Assembly (NCBI GenBank): GCA_963924555.1
Contig: OZ004585.1
Location: 310,001-374,000 of the forward strand
Length of the DNA stretch: 64,000 bases
Source of the DNA: Crambe crambe
Lineage: Eukaryota; Porifera; Demospongiae; Poecilosclerida; Crambeidae
Direction: 5' to 3'
Shown: positions 43,062-64,000 of the stretch, piece by piece
Layout of the letters: each line of letters opens with the position of its first letter
Numbering within the stretch: the stretch's first letter is position 1
Notes under the pieces: model-generated
What the model was told of the DNA's origin: nothing
Database searches by the model: none
What the model saw: the letters and a program-made list of their open reading frames with translations, nothing else
Made by a program: the position numbers and the translations under genes

Positions 43062-44576
43062 CTAATCTTTGACTTCAACTTTAACCACTTTAAACTGGAG
43101 GGAGTTATTCTTCAGATACTGAGTTTCTTTCTCTGCATTCCAATCTAGTTCCTTGTGGGAGATGAACTTGTGAACAATCCAAATCGTGGTACCAGTAGTA
43201 TCCTTCTTGTTGTATTTCCATGATATCTCTCTAGTGACGTGGTCCTTGTCGGCATGCTGGTTGAGAAGCTGAATACTGACTGTGACAGTGACAGGCCATT
43301 TGAGTTGTGCGTCATAGCTTCCTACTTCACGTAGGAGACCCACAGACACATGAGTACCATGACCGGTACCATTGTGAGGACCATTTGGATATGCACATAT
43401 ACGAAAGCTATAACCACGAAACTCTGTGTACATAACTGGACTGCACCAATCTCTATTTGTTGTCTTAATTTGCTCAAAGAATGGCATTGTGAAGGTGACA
43501 GGAAAATAGAAGACGTAGCCAATGTTGTACTGAAGCTCAGCTAGTTTATCTTCCTGTTCTTGGAGTTTATCTTGGAATTTTCTATCCTGTTCCTGCAGCT
43601 TTTCACGTAACAGCTTTACTTCCTGCTCTTGATGCTTTGGTTCCTCTTCTTGCAGCTTTTCTTTGTTGTACCGGAGCTCAGCTAGTTTATCTTCCTGTTC
43701 TTGCAGCTTTTCACGTAACAGCTTTACTGCATGCTCTTGATGCTCTTCTCGCAGCCTTTCTTGAAACTCAATTTTCTGTTGTTCAAATCTTTCTTGAAAC
43801 GCTAATTCTTGCTTCTCCATCTCCTTGGAGATTTTGAGCATGGTAGTTGCCATTAGAGACAGGTGTTTCTTGGTGTTCTCCTCCATGTGCCTCTCCTCGT
43901 CCTCTCGTAGGAACCTCCCCTGACAACCAGCATGACTGAAACAACACTCCAACTCCTCCTTGTCGCATATCTTCATGTGGTCCTCCAAATCCTCCCTCTC
44001 ACATGTCACACCACACCTGTTGGGACACTGTACAGGAAGGTATGAACACACCTCCAAGTGATCTTCAGACACAACCTTGTAAGACGCCTTGAAGTTGCAG
44101 TGTGGACACGTGTACTCCCTCAGTGGACACTCCCGTGAGAGGTGGTTCTGGATGTTCCTCTTTCGAATCTTCTGGTCGCAGTGGGAGGGGCACTCTACGT
44201 CCACATACAGACAGTCACCTGACTGGACATCCATGTGACCCTCCAGCTGTTCCAATTGTCCCGTCCACTCACACCCATGACTCTTCATCGGACAGAATAG
44301 CAACATCGACTGGATTTTCTTCTGAATCTTTTTATTAAGAAACATAACAAAGTCTTTATCACTACAACTGGGACAGGGTTGGTTATCATGGAGATAAGGA
44401 GAAATGCAGTCCTTGCAGAAAGATTCAGTACAGCAAGAGGTGAGGTTTGGATCCCTGGCAACATGCTTGCATCTCTGACAGAGAAGGTCTTCAGGAATCT
44501 TGTCTATGAACTCATACTTGTAACCACTGGGGTCACTTTCAGAACTAAGACAGGACTCCTTGCTAGCCATAGTCAC
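43062..44576 (-). CDS. T9: RING-TRAF zinc finger-coiled coil-MATH protein
   Basis: Intact 504-residue single-exon frame. RING with [10 protein letters not shown]; zinc fingers complete; coiled coil contains a duplicated module in which DKLAELRYN and DKLAELQYN both occur, about 50 residues apart. DKLAELQYN is the text that normally leads into the MATH domain, so part of the coiled-coil/MATH junction was copied. MATH from ~355 (FPVTFTMPFFEQIKT) to KVVKVEVKD. In the last ~90 residues it is closest to T1. Role as for T2, inferred. Confidence 0.85.
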   Translation of the reverse strand: MTMASKESCLSSESDPSGYKYEFIDKIPEDLLCQRCKHVARDPNLTSCCTESFCKDCISPYLHDNQPCPSCSDKDFVMFLNKKIQKKIQSMLLFCPMKSHGCEWTGQLEQLEGHMDVQSGDCLYVDVECPSHCDQKIRKRNIQNHLSRECPLREYTCPHCNFKASYKVVSEDHLEVCSYLPVQCPNRCGVTCEREDLEDHMKICDKEELECCFSHAGCQGRFLREDEERHMEENTKKHLSLMATTMLKISKEMEKQELAFQERFEQQKIEFQERLREEHQEHAVKLLREKLQEQEDKLAELRYNKEKLQEEEPKHQEQEVKLLREKLQEQDRKFQDKLQEQEDKLAELQYNIGYVFYFPVTFTMPFFEQIKTTNRDWCSPVMYTEFRGYSFRICAYPNGPHNGTGHGTHVSVGLLREVGSYDAQLKWPVTVTVSIQLLNQHADKDHVTREISWKYNKKDTTGTTIWIVHKFISHKELDWNAEKETQYLKNNSLQFKVVKVEVKD

Positions 44577-45220
44577 TAGCTACTGTAGATATCGACTTTT
44601 TAAAAGTTCTTTAGCTATTCTTAATTTGGCTCGCCCACAATATCAGCACCAGATACACCCCCAATGACTTGCGTGTAATGAATATTAACATTCACATTCC
44701 ACAAAACAAAGGAGCTCTAGATACTGACTCATGACCTGCTGCCAGGGTACCAGAGTCCAATGATTGCACCCATCCCAAGGGGTAATGGACCCAATTACAG
44801 ATCACACCACTTTTGAGGGGCATGTCACAACATGTTGGCAAAGCCGAGCAACACAGGCATTGATTAGTTTTGGTGAATTGCTAATCATATCCACTATGAT
44901 AGTGACCTCATTTCGTCCCTCAGGAATTCCCTCCCTGAAGATTCGAGGCACAGTCCTCTTGGTTGTAGCTAAGAGTAGATCTGAATGTCAATATGTTGTG
45001 TCATGTCAAGATATCCAGGTATGAATTCCATATGACTATAAAAAAAACAAAAACAAATAAATAACAACAAACAAATAACAACAAAACAATAAACAACAAA
45101 TAAATAACAACAACAATAAACAACAACAAATTTAATAATAGCTACTCCTAATGGATTACAGAAAATTGAAAGTACTAGGAAGATAGAAAATAAAAATTTT
45201 GCCACATAAAAAAAAAGTCA
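44577..45220. other. Spacer between T9 and T10
   Basis: 44580-44700 is a leader-like block (GGCTCGCCCACAAT, CAGATACACCCCCAATG). 45035-45135 is an A-rich AACAA/AATAA simple repeat. No gene. Confidence 0.5.
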
Positions 45221-46732
45221 CTACTGCTCCAAAACTCGAACTTCATTCACTTTAAACTGGAGGCAGTTATTCTTCAGATACCGAGTTTCTTTCTCTGCAT
45301 TCCAACCCAGTTCCTTGTGGGAGATGAACTTGTGAATTATTCGAATAATGTCAGCAGTAGAGTCATTCTTATCATTTGTCCGTGTTAACACTTTAGTGAT
45401 GTGGTCCTTGTCAGCATGCTGGTTGAGAAGTTGAATACTGACTGAGAGAGTAACAGGCCATTCAAGTTGTGTGTCATAGTTCCCCACATCAAGTTTATAG
45501 GACACAGACACATGAGTACCATGACCATCTCCATTGGAGTGACCATTTGGATATACACCAATACGAAAGCTATATCCACCTTGCTTCGTGTACAAAACCT
45601 GACTGTGCCACCGTCCACTTTCAGCCTTCAGTTGTTCATAGAATGGCATTGTCACGGTAACCGGAAACCAATAGACAAAGCCAGTGTTGTACTGAAGCTC
45701 AGCTACTTTATCATTGATATCCTTCAACTTTGTAGCTTCATCACGACCATGCTCCTCCAGTACTCTATGAAACTTCATTTCAGTTTCTTTAGTTTTTTTC
45801 TGCAACTCTTCCTTGATTTTCTTAAGCTCATCTTCTTTGCCTTGCAAATCTTCCTGAAACTTTGCTTCCTGCTCTTGTAATTTTCGTTCCTGTTCTTGCA
45901 GCTTATCTTGAAATTTTTCATGCTGTTCTTGCAGCTTAGCTTCCTGTTTTTTAGAAGCTTCTTTACACTTCACTATCTCCTTGGAAATCTTGAGCATGGT
46001 GGTTGCCATTAGAGACAGGTGTTTCTTGGTGTTCTCCTCCATGTGCCTCTCCTCGTCCTCTCGTAGGAACCTCCCCTGACAACCAGCGTGACTGAAGCAA
46101 CACTCCAACTCCTCCTTGTCGCATATCTTCATGTGGTCCTCCAAATCCTGCCTCTCACATGTCACACCACACCTGTTGGGACACTGCACAGGAAGGTATG
46201 GACACACCCCCCAGTGATCTTCAGACACAACCTTGTAAGATGCCTTGAAGTTGCAGTGTGGACACGTGTACTCCCTCAGTGGACACTCCCGGGAGAGGTG
46301 GTTCTCGATGTTCCTCTTTTGCACCCTCTGGTCACAGTGGGAGGGGCACTCTATGTCCACATACAGACAGTCACCTGACTGGACATCCATGTGACCCTCC
46401 AGCTGTTCCAATCGTCCCATCCACTCACACCCACAACTCTTCATTGGACAGTACAGTTCTAAAGCGAGAATTTTCTTCTGGTCCCGTTTCTTAAGACTTA
46501 TGTTGAAGCCAGTTTCTTCACAAATGGGACAAGGCTGGTTGTTGTGATGATATAAAGAGATGCACTCTTTGCAAAAGAGCTCTCCACAGCAAGTTGTGAA
46601 GTTTGGTTCCCTGGAAACACGTTTGCATCTCTGACAGAAAAGATCTTCAGGAATCTTGTCTATGAACTCATAGTTGTAACCACTGGGGTCACTTTCAGTG
46701 CTAAGACAGGACTCCTTGCTAGCCATAGTCAC
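45221..46732 (-). CDS. T10: RING-TRAF zinc finger-coiled coil-MATH protein
   Basis: Intact 503-residue frame. RING of the T5/T8 type (REPNFTTCCGELFCKEC, ISLYHHNNQ), but with the full set of zinc fingers those copies lack, so it may represent their undeleted relative. Coiled coil ~245-355; MATH from YWFPVTVTMPFYEQLKAE to the end. The C-terminal tail NEVRVLEQ is shared with T11. Function inferred as a TRAF-type adaptor or ubiquitin ligase. Confidence 0.85.
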   Translation of the reverse strand: MTMASKESCLSTESDPSGYNYEFIDKIPEDLFCQRCKRVSREPNFTTCCGELFCKECISLYHHNNQPCPICEETGFNISLKKRDQKKILALELYCPMKSCGCEWMGRLEQLEGHMDVQSGDCLYVDIECPSHCDQRVQKRNIENHLSRECPLREYTCPHCNFKASYKVVSEDHWGVCPYLPVQCPNRCGVTCERQDLEDHMKICDKEELECCFSHAGCQGRFLREDEERHMEENTKKHLSLMATTMLKISKEIVKCKEASKKQEAKLQEQHEKFQDKLQEQERKLQEQEAKFQEDLQGKEDELKKIKEELQKKTKETEMKFHRVLEEHGRDEATKLKDINDKVAELQYNTGFVYWFPVTVTMPFYEQLKAESGRWHSQVLYTKQGGYSFRIGVYPNGHSNGDGHGTHVSVSYKLDVGNYDTQLEWPVTLSVSIQLLNQHADKDHITKVLTRTNDKNDSTADIIRIIHKFISHKELGWNAEKETRYLKNNCLQFKVNEVRVLEQ

Positions 46733-47275
46733 TAGACATCGAGTTCTTTATTTAGAATAGCCAACAATGCCACACCCCCAGTGACTTGTATGTAATGACA
46801 CACATTCACATGAGCTCTAGATTCATAGAATGTGCAAGTGTGTGTAGCTGTAGCTAGTGTAGTATAGTAGCCAACTACTGTCATAGAGATTAGCAAAGCC
46901 AAGGAATTCAGGCATTAGTTAATTGATCATGAATAGTTAATTAAAAGCTATACGGTCATGGTTATGTATTATCCATGACTTTAACTGTAAAGGAGGCAGT
47001 TTCTTTCTCTGCATTCCAACCCAGTACATGCCTCATAGGAGATAACATATGATTGTAGGCAAGTTAGAAGAAGCACAGTCTTCTTGTATAAGTGGGTGGG
47101 TACTGTAGATCTGAATGCCAACATGTCATGCCAAGATATCCAGGTACAAATTCTATGTGACTATTGAAATAACAAACACTACTCCTAATGGGTTACAGAA
47201 AATAAATGTACTAGGAAAATTGGAAATAAAAATTTTGCCAATTGAACCATCATGGGTAAAAATATATATAAAAAG
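46733..47275. other. Spacer with a MATH-end relic
   Basis: 46985-47060 holds GGAGGCAGTTTCTTTCTC, GCATTCCAACCCAGTA and CTCATAGGAGATAAC, a shrunken copy of the antisense MATH end in array orientation, showing another lost unit between T10 and T11. 47095-47148 repeats the spacer text seen inverted at 42926-42985. Confidence 0.6.
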
Positions 47276-48772
47276 TCACTGCTGCTCCAAAACTCGAACT
47301 TCAACCACTTTAAACTGGAGGGAGTTATTCTTCAGATACTGAGTTTCTTTCTCTGCATTCCAATCCAGTTCCCTGTGGGAGATGAACTTGCAATCGAATA
47401 TGAACAACGCATCATTTTTGTCATAGGTAACCGTGACCACTTTGGAGATGTGATCCCGATCAGCATGTTGGTTCAATAGCTCAAAAATTACTGAAATTGT
47501 GACAGGCCATTTAAGTTGTTCATCACAATCTCCTGGACAAGCTTTATAAAGCACAGCCACGTGAGTGCCAAGGCTTCCACCATCGATGGAACCATTTGGA
47601 CGTATCCAAATACGAAAGTTATAGCCACCATAATATGCATGTAACAATGGGCTGTACCAAGATTTATCTTCCGTCTTCATTTGCTCAAAGAATGGCATTG
47701 TGAAAGTAACAGGGAAAGGAGGGGCATGGCCGATGATGAATTGAAGCTCTTGGATTTTACCATTGATATCAGCAGCCCCTCCATGCGTGTGAAACTGTTC
47801 CTGAAGTCTCTTTTCTTGCTGTCTTAGCTTTTCCTCAAACATTTTTTCCTGTGCCTGCAATTTCATATCTTGTTCTTTGAGTTTTGCATCCTTTTCTTGA
47901 AGAATTTCACGAAATTTCATTTCTTGTGTCTGTATCATCGTGTCCTGTTCTTGTAGTCTTTGATGAAATATTCTTTCCTTCTCCCGAGCCATCTCTTTAC
48001 TTTTCTCCATCTCCGTGGAGATTTTGAGCATGGCAGTTGCCATTAGAGACAGGTGTTTCTTGGTGTTCTTCTCCATGTGCCTCTCCTCGTCCTCTCGTAG
48101 GAACCTCCCCTGACAACCAGCATGACTGAAGCAACACTCCAACTCTTCCTTGTCACATATCTTCATGTGGTCCTCCAAATCCTCTCTCTCACACGTCACA
48201 CCACACCTGTTGGGACACTGCACAGGAAGGTATGAACACACCTCCAAGTGATCTTCAGAAATAATCTTGTAAGATGCCTTGAAGTTGCAGTGTGGACACG
48301 TGTACTCCCTCAGTGGACACTCCCAGGAGAGGTGGTTCTGGAAGTTCCTCTTTTGCACCCTCTGGTGGCAGTGGGAGGGGCACTCTACATCCACGTACAG
48401 ACAGTCACCTGACTGGACATCCATGTGACTCTCCAGCTGTTCCAATCGTCCTGTCCACTCACACCCATGACTCTTCATTGGACAGTATAGCAACATCGAC
48501 TGGATTTTCTTCTGAATCTTTTTATTAAGAAAGATAACAAAGTCTTTGTCACCACAACTGGGGCAATGCTGGTTGTCATGGATATAAGGAGAAATGCAAT
48601 CCTTGCAGAAAGATTCAGTACAGCAAGAGGTGAGGTTTGGTTCCCTGGCAACATGCTTGCATCTCTGACAGAGAAAGTCTTCAGGAATCTTATCTTTGAA
48701 CTCATACTTGTAACCACTGGGGTCACTTCCATTACTGACTTGAAGATTGAACTCGCTGCTAGCCATAGTCAA
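47276..48772 (-). CDS. T11: RING-TRAF zinc finger-coiled coil-MATH protein
   Basis: Intact 498-residue frame starting [31 protein letters not shown]; zinc fingers complete; coiled coil less heptad-repetitive than in T2/T7. The MATH domain is clearly diverged in its exposed segment (LLHAYYGGYNF, ACPGDCDEQL) while keeping WPVTISVIFELLNQHADRDH. It ends VEVRVLEQQ, pairing it with T10. Such divergence confined to the middle of MATH suggests different partners. Confidence 0.85.
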   Translation of the reverse strand: MTMASSEFNLQVSNGSDPSGYKYEFKDKIPEDFLCQRCKHVAREPNLTSCCTESFCKDCISPYIHDNQHCPSCGDKDFVIFLNKKIQKKIQSMLLYCPMKSHGCEWTGRLEQLESHMDVQSGDCLYVDVECPSHCHQRVQKRNFQNHLSWECPLREYTCPHCNFKASYKIISEDHLEVCSYLPVQCPNRCGVTCEREDLEDHMKICDKEELECCFSHAGCQGRFLREDEERHMEKNTKKHLSLMATAMLKISTEMEKSKEMAREKERIFHQRLQEQDTMIQTQEMKFREILQEKDAKLKEQDMKLQAQEKMFEEKLRQQEKRLQEQFHTHGGAADINGKIQELQFIIGHAPPFPVTFTMPFFEQMKTEDKSWYSPLLHAYYGGYNFRIWIRPNGSIDGGSLGTHVAVLYKACPGDCDEQLKWPVTISVIFELLNQHADRDHISKVVTVTYDKNDALFIFDCKFISHRELDWNAEKETQYLKNNSLQFKVVEVRVLEQQ

Positions 48773-48953
48773 AAGTAACTAATACTGTCACTCAGTATGT
48801 CTAGAGTAACTGTTTACGTAGATAATAGACTTGTCCCTGGCCCCGCCCATAATTAAATATTACGTCACATGTATAATAGATTCTTACAGACCACGCCCAC
48901 TAGTACATTTCCCCCATTATCATTATTATTATTATTATTTTGAAAGGTGGTAG

Positions 48954-50369
48954 TTATTCTTTGACTTTAACTGCAACAATCTTAAACTGGAGACAGTTAT
49001 TCTTCAGATACTGAGTCTCTTTCTCTGCATTCCAATCCAGTTCCTCATGGGCGATGACTTTATAAGCCAGCACACATATTGTGTTAGAAATACAGTCCTC
49101 TTGGTCGTAAGTCCAAGCCACTTTCTTAGTGATATGATTCTTATCAGCATGCTGGTTAAGAAGTTGAAATATCACTGTGACAGAGACAGGCCATTTGAGT
49201 TGTGCATCGTAGTTTCCCACTTCGGCTTTATAGCACACAGACACGTGAGTACCACGACCTCCTTTGCGATGACCGTTAGGGTAAACACCAAGACGGTAAC
49301 TATAGCCACAAAATTGAGTATGCAGAATGGGACTGTACCAGTTCCCATTGTCTTCCTTCAGTTGTTTGAAGAATGGCATGGTGATGGTGATAGGGAACCG
49401 CCAAACATAACCGGTGTTGTACTCAAGTTCAGCCACTTTGTCCTCTATATCCTTCAACTTGGACACTTGGTTGCTGTGCACGTCATTTTTTGTCTTCAAT
49501 CTTTCCAACTGTTTTATAGTGTTTTTCAACTCTTCATCTCTTACTTGCATTAAGTCCTGAAACATCACTTTCTGTTCTAGCAATTTCACTTCTAGTTGTT
49601 GAACTTTCGCTTGAAGTTTAAGTGTGGTCCCTGCTATGAGGTTGAGATGGGTCTTAATGTTCTCCTCCATGTGCCTCTCCTCGTTTTCTCGTAGAAACCT
49701 CCCCTGACAACCAGCGTAGTTAAAGCAGCACACAACTTCCTCTTTATTACACATCTTCATGTGATTTTCCAGAGTCTCCCTCTTGCACATGACGTTACAT
49801 CTGTTATTGGGACACTGGACAGGAAGGACCTTCCAATTATCATCAGGAACAACCTCTAGTGGCGTCTCAGGAAGAGCATACTCCCTCAGTGGAAACTCCT
49901 GTGAGAGGTTATCCTGTGCGTTCCTCTTTTGCATCCTCAGATCACAGTAGGAGGGGCAGTCGACGTCTGCATACAGACAGTCACCTGACTGGACATCCAT
50001 GTGATTCTCCAACTGTTCAAATCGTCCCTTCCACTCACACCCGCGCCCTCTCATGGGACAGTACAGCTCCAACATCCGGATCCTCCCATGGTCCTTTTCA
50101 TCGAGGATCATAGCAAAGTCTGTTTCCCCACAATTAGGACAAGGTCGGTTGTTAAGGTGATATGGAAAGATGCACTCCTTACAAAATGATTCTCCACAGC
50201 AAGTGGTGTGACTTAGGTCCACGTCGATACATTTGCATATCTGACAGAGAAGATCATCGGGAATCTTGTCTATAAACTCATACTTGTAGCTACAGAGTTC
50301 GTTTCCGCTACTCTCTTGGGCCATGATAGCCACCGCTTGATCTTGAAGAAAAGATTCTACGCCAGCCAT
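48954..50369 (-). CDS. T12: most diverged RING-TRAF-like protein of the array
   Basis: Intact 471-residue frame at the FBXO11-proximal end. Leader MAGVESFLQDQAVAIMAQES is unlike the others. RING LLCQICKCIDVDLSHTTCCG with ESFCKEC. The second and third zinc fingers have lost ligands: the usual [14 protein letters not shown] is replaced by EFPLREYALPETPL. Coiled coil short and without 21-base repeats; MATH from FPITITMPFFKQLKED to IVAVKVKE, well conserved. Its divergence and edge position suggest an old array member. A TGCGCATGCGTA site lies 150 bases upstream. Confidence 0.85.
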   Translation of the reverse strand: MAGVESFLQDQAVAIMAQESSGNELCSYKYEFIDKIPDDLLCQICKCIDVDLSHTTCCGESFCKECIFPYHLNNRPCPNCGETDFAMILDEKDHGRIRMLELYCPMRGRGCEWKGRFEQLENHMDVQSGDCLYADVDCPSYCDLRMQKRNAQDNLSQEFPLREYALPETPLEVVPDDNWKVLPVQCPNNRCNVMCKRETLENHMKMCNKEEVVCCFNYAGCQGRFLRENEERHMEENIKTHLNLIAGTTLKLQAKVQQLEVKLLEQKVMFQDLMQVRDEELKNTIKQLERLKTKNDVHSNQVSKLKDIEDKVAELEYNTGYVWRFPITITMPFFKQLKEDNGNWYSPILHTQFCGYSYRLGVYPNGHRKGGRGTHVSVCYKAEVGNYDAQLKWPVSVTVIFQLLNQHADKNHITKKVAWTYDQEDCISNTICVLAYKVIAHEELDWNAEKETQYLKNNCLQFKIVAVKVKE

Positions 50370-51080
50370 GAAATATTGCTTCCTTTAACAACTCTGGCTG
50401 CTTCTCCCGAAGTAGATATACTGAAATTACTGCAACTAGTAGTTAAGAACGTACCAGAATAGCCTGGATGAGCAGAACACATATCAACTATGCATTAGAG
50501 CCTAGAGCGTTTCTCTCAATGCGCATGCGTAAAGATAGCCACGCTCACGCGCACCTACTGCACGCGAACCTTTTTTTCTTGCATGTCTTTCATTGGTTGA
50601 CTGATTGAATCCTTTAACGCCCTTTGTAAGTACTGTATTGCAGAGTGGGACTCTATAATATTACAGGGTAACGTGTTAAAATAGAATGAGTGAGTGTATG
50701 CAATACATGTGAAGTGTGAGATAGAAATAATAGAGTCAATAAATAACCGACTCGTCATGTGCTGATAATAAGAATAATGATGAATAAAGAGGGGACCTGT
50801 ATAATATATAATAGCAATGCTAGCCAAGAATAAGAATAAAGGACTGTGTAATGTGTGAAGGTAAACGGTGAAAGAATGAAAAATTCAAACTGATTTAATA
50901 AGTGCTTCAAAAAAAGGGAGGGGAAATAAAGACATAAAAGCAGATTTGAATACGTTTCCAAGAAAGAAAAAAAAATCATTTCAGTTGAGCAAAAAAAAAG
51001 TCATTGTAGAGACCTGATTTCTTTTGGGGTGGGGTTAGTTCAGAGGGGAGGGGAGGGGAGTGGAGGGAGAGGGGGAGTGG
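50370..51080. promoter_or_regulatory. Intergenic: T12 promoter side and FBXO11 3' side
   Basis: Contains the NRF1-like TGCGCATGCGTA at 50520-50531 and a GC-richer stretch to ~50575, then AT-rich sequence that must hold the FBXO11 3' UTR. No gene recognised. Confidence 0.45.
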
Positions 51081-63142
<12,062 letters not shown>

Positions 63143-64000
63143 CTCCACTTCTAATTAAACAAGAAGGGAAAGTAAAATCAACAACCTTTTCATCAAGTAC
63201 TGGGAAGAATCATTTCTATCATCAAGTACTGTGAAGTGAAATCACTAACGCACTTAGCCAGTATCTCCCTCAGGAACAACAAGGCACGTTTCTAAAAGAT
63301 CTGTTGTTTTTTTTAATCATGCTACAGAGCATGAGTGAGTGTAGATATTGCTTGCATGCCATTTAAAAACAAGAAGAAATTCTCAATATATGAAATAGTC
63401 CACAAAAAAGTGCTCGAAAACAGCCCTATGGAACTTTTGGAAAACATTTTATAGAAAATGTTACAGACACTATTGTTGTATGTAAAGTGTGTGAAAGTTA
63501 GCAAGCTGGAGCTGCTTTGTATTCAGTCACTTTTTAAATTCAAGGGAATGTATCGATTCTAGTGGCTGACACTGAATAACCATCAAAATCAGGACGTCCT
63601 TGCACTTAACCCTACACTGCCAAACGTTGTACCCACATTTCTAAAGCACAAAATAATAGATTCCATTGTGCAAAATAGCCCACCAAGCATCAAAATTAAC
63701 AGTCTGTCCTGTTTACTGCCATACATGCAGATGCATGAATGCGGTGATACAATTCAGCTGTGCTTGCAATATTATCATCGTGGCTCTGAAATCATTGGAA
63801 GTTGGAGCTCAAAAAAGAAACTTGTCTGCTGAAAAAAAAAAAAAAAGCATGCAGAGATCAAATGCATAATTAAGCTTTAAGAGTCTAATGACCGTACTTG
63901 CTTAGCAACCACTAATTAATGCAAACACAGCTGGAGCAAGAAGAGAATTCTTGACACACGATACACCAGATCCACACCAATTGCTTCACTCTCCAAGAAA
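63143..64000. promoter_or_regulatory. FBXO11 upstream region
   Basis: AT-rich sequence upstream of the FBXO11 start with no gene and no clear promoter motif visible. It may include 5' UTR exons that cannot be seen without transcripts. Confidence 0.35.

Overview
The window is intron-rich animal DNA and most likely comes from a sponge. VPS39, SPATA17, XRN2 and FBXO11 are easily recognised metazoan orthologues. Their introns are short to medium and full of small inverted-repeat transposons and CT/GA microsatellites. A large tandem array of single-exon RING/TRAF-zinc-finger/coiled-coil/MATH genes is the kind of expansion known from sponges and cnidarians. I infer a demosponge or other early-branching animal; the species cannot be read from the sequence. 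Genes other than SPATA17 are on the minus strand.

Layout. 1-900: the 5' end of a VPS39-like gene (minus), head-to-head with SPATA17 (plus, 1090-3214) across a ~190 bp shared promoter containing a CACGTGAC E-box. 3649-19649: one minus-strand gene whose 21 exons join in phase. It encodes a signal peptide, a Notum/pectin-acetylesterase-type hydrolase with its Ser motif, a transmembrane helix, a complete ABCG half-transporter (nucleotide-binding domain plus six membrane segments) and a disordered tail of about 600 residues. 20895-30570: XRN2, the nuclear 5'-3' exoribonuclease, with two GC-AG introns, one exon duplicated across a 200 N assembly gap, and a dead TRAF-like gene inside an intron. 31245-50369: the TRAF-like array, with six full-length genes (T2, T4, T9, T10, T11, T12), one shortened gene without a MATH domain (T7), three frameshifted or truncated copies (T3, T5, T8) and smaller relics. 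Three array positions, including the intronic one, carry a copy of the same XRN2 exon just beyond the TRAF 3' end, so array and host gene share a duplication history. 51081-63142: FBXO11 (F-box, right-handed beta-helix repeats, UBR zinc finger).

Functional picture. The conserved genes are housekeeping or cell-biological: endolysosomal tethering, ciliary/sperm IQ protein, RNA decay/termination and SCF ubiquitin ligase. The TRAF-like array is probably a fast-evolving set of ubiquitin or immune signalling adaptors. The hydrolase-ABCG fusion puts a secreted-type carboxylesterase outside the membrane on the same chain as a lipid/sterol-type exporter; this is the most unusual gene here.

Non-coding structure. 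There are two families of short MITE-like elements with ends like CAGTGGAACCTC, three foldback elements, hammerhead-ribozyme-like motifs of the Penelope/retrozyme type in two introns, and a repeated arrangement in which long CT-rich tracts sit directly upstream of 3' splice sites in at least twelve introns of the three large minus-strand genes. Exon boundaries were assigned by eye from GT/GC-AG signals and phase and may be off by a base or so.
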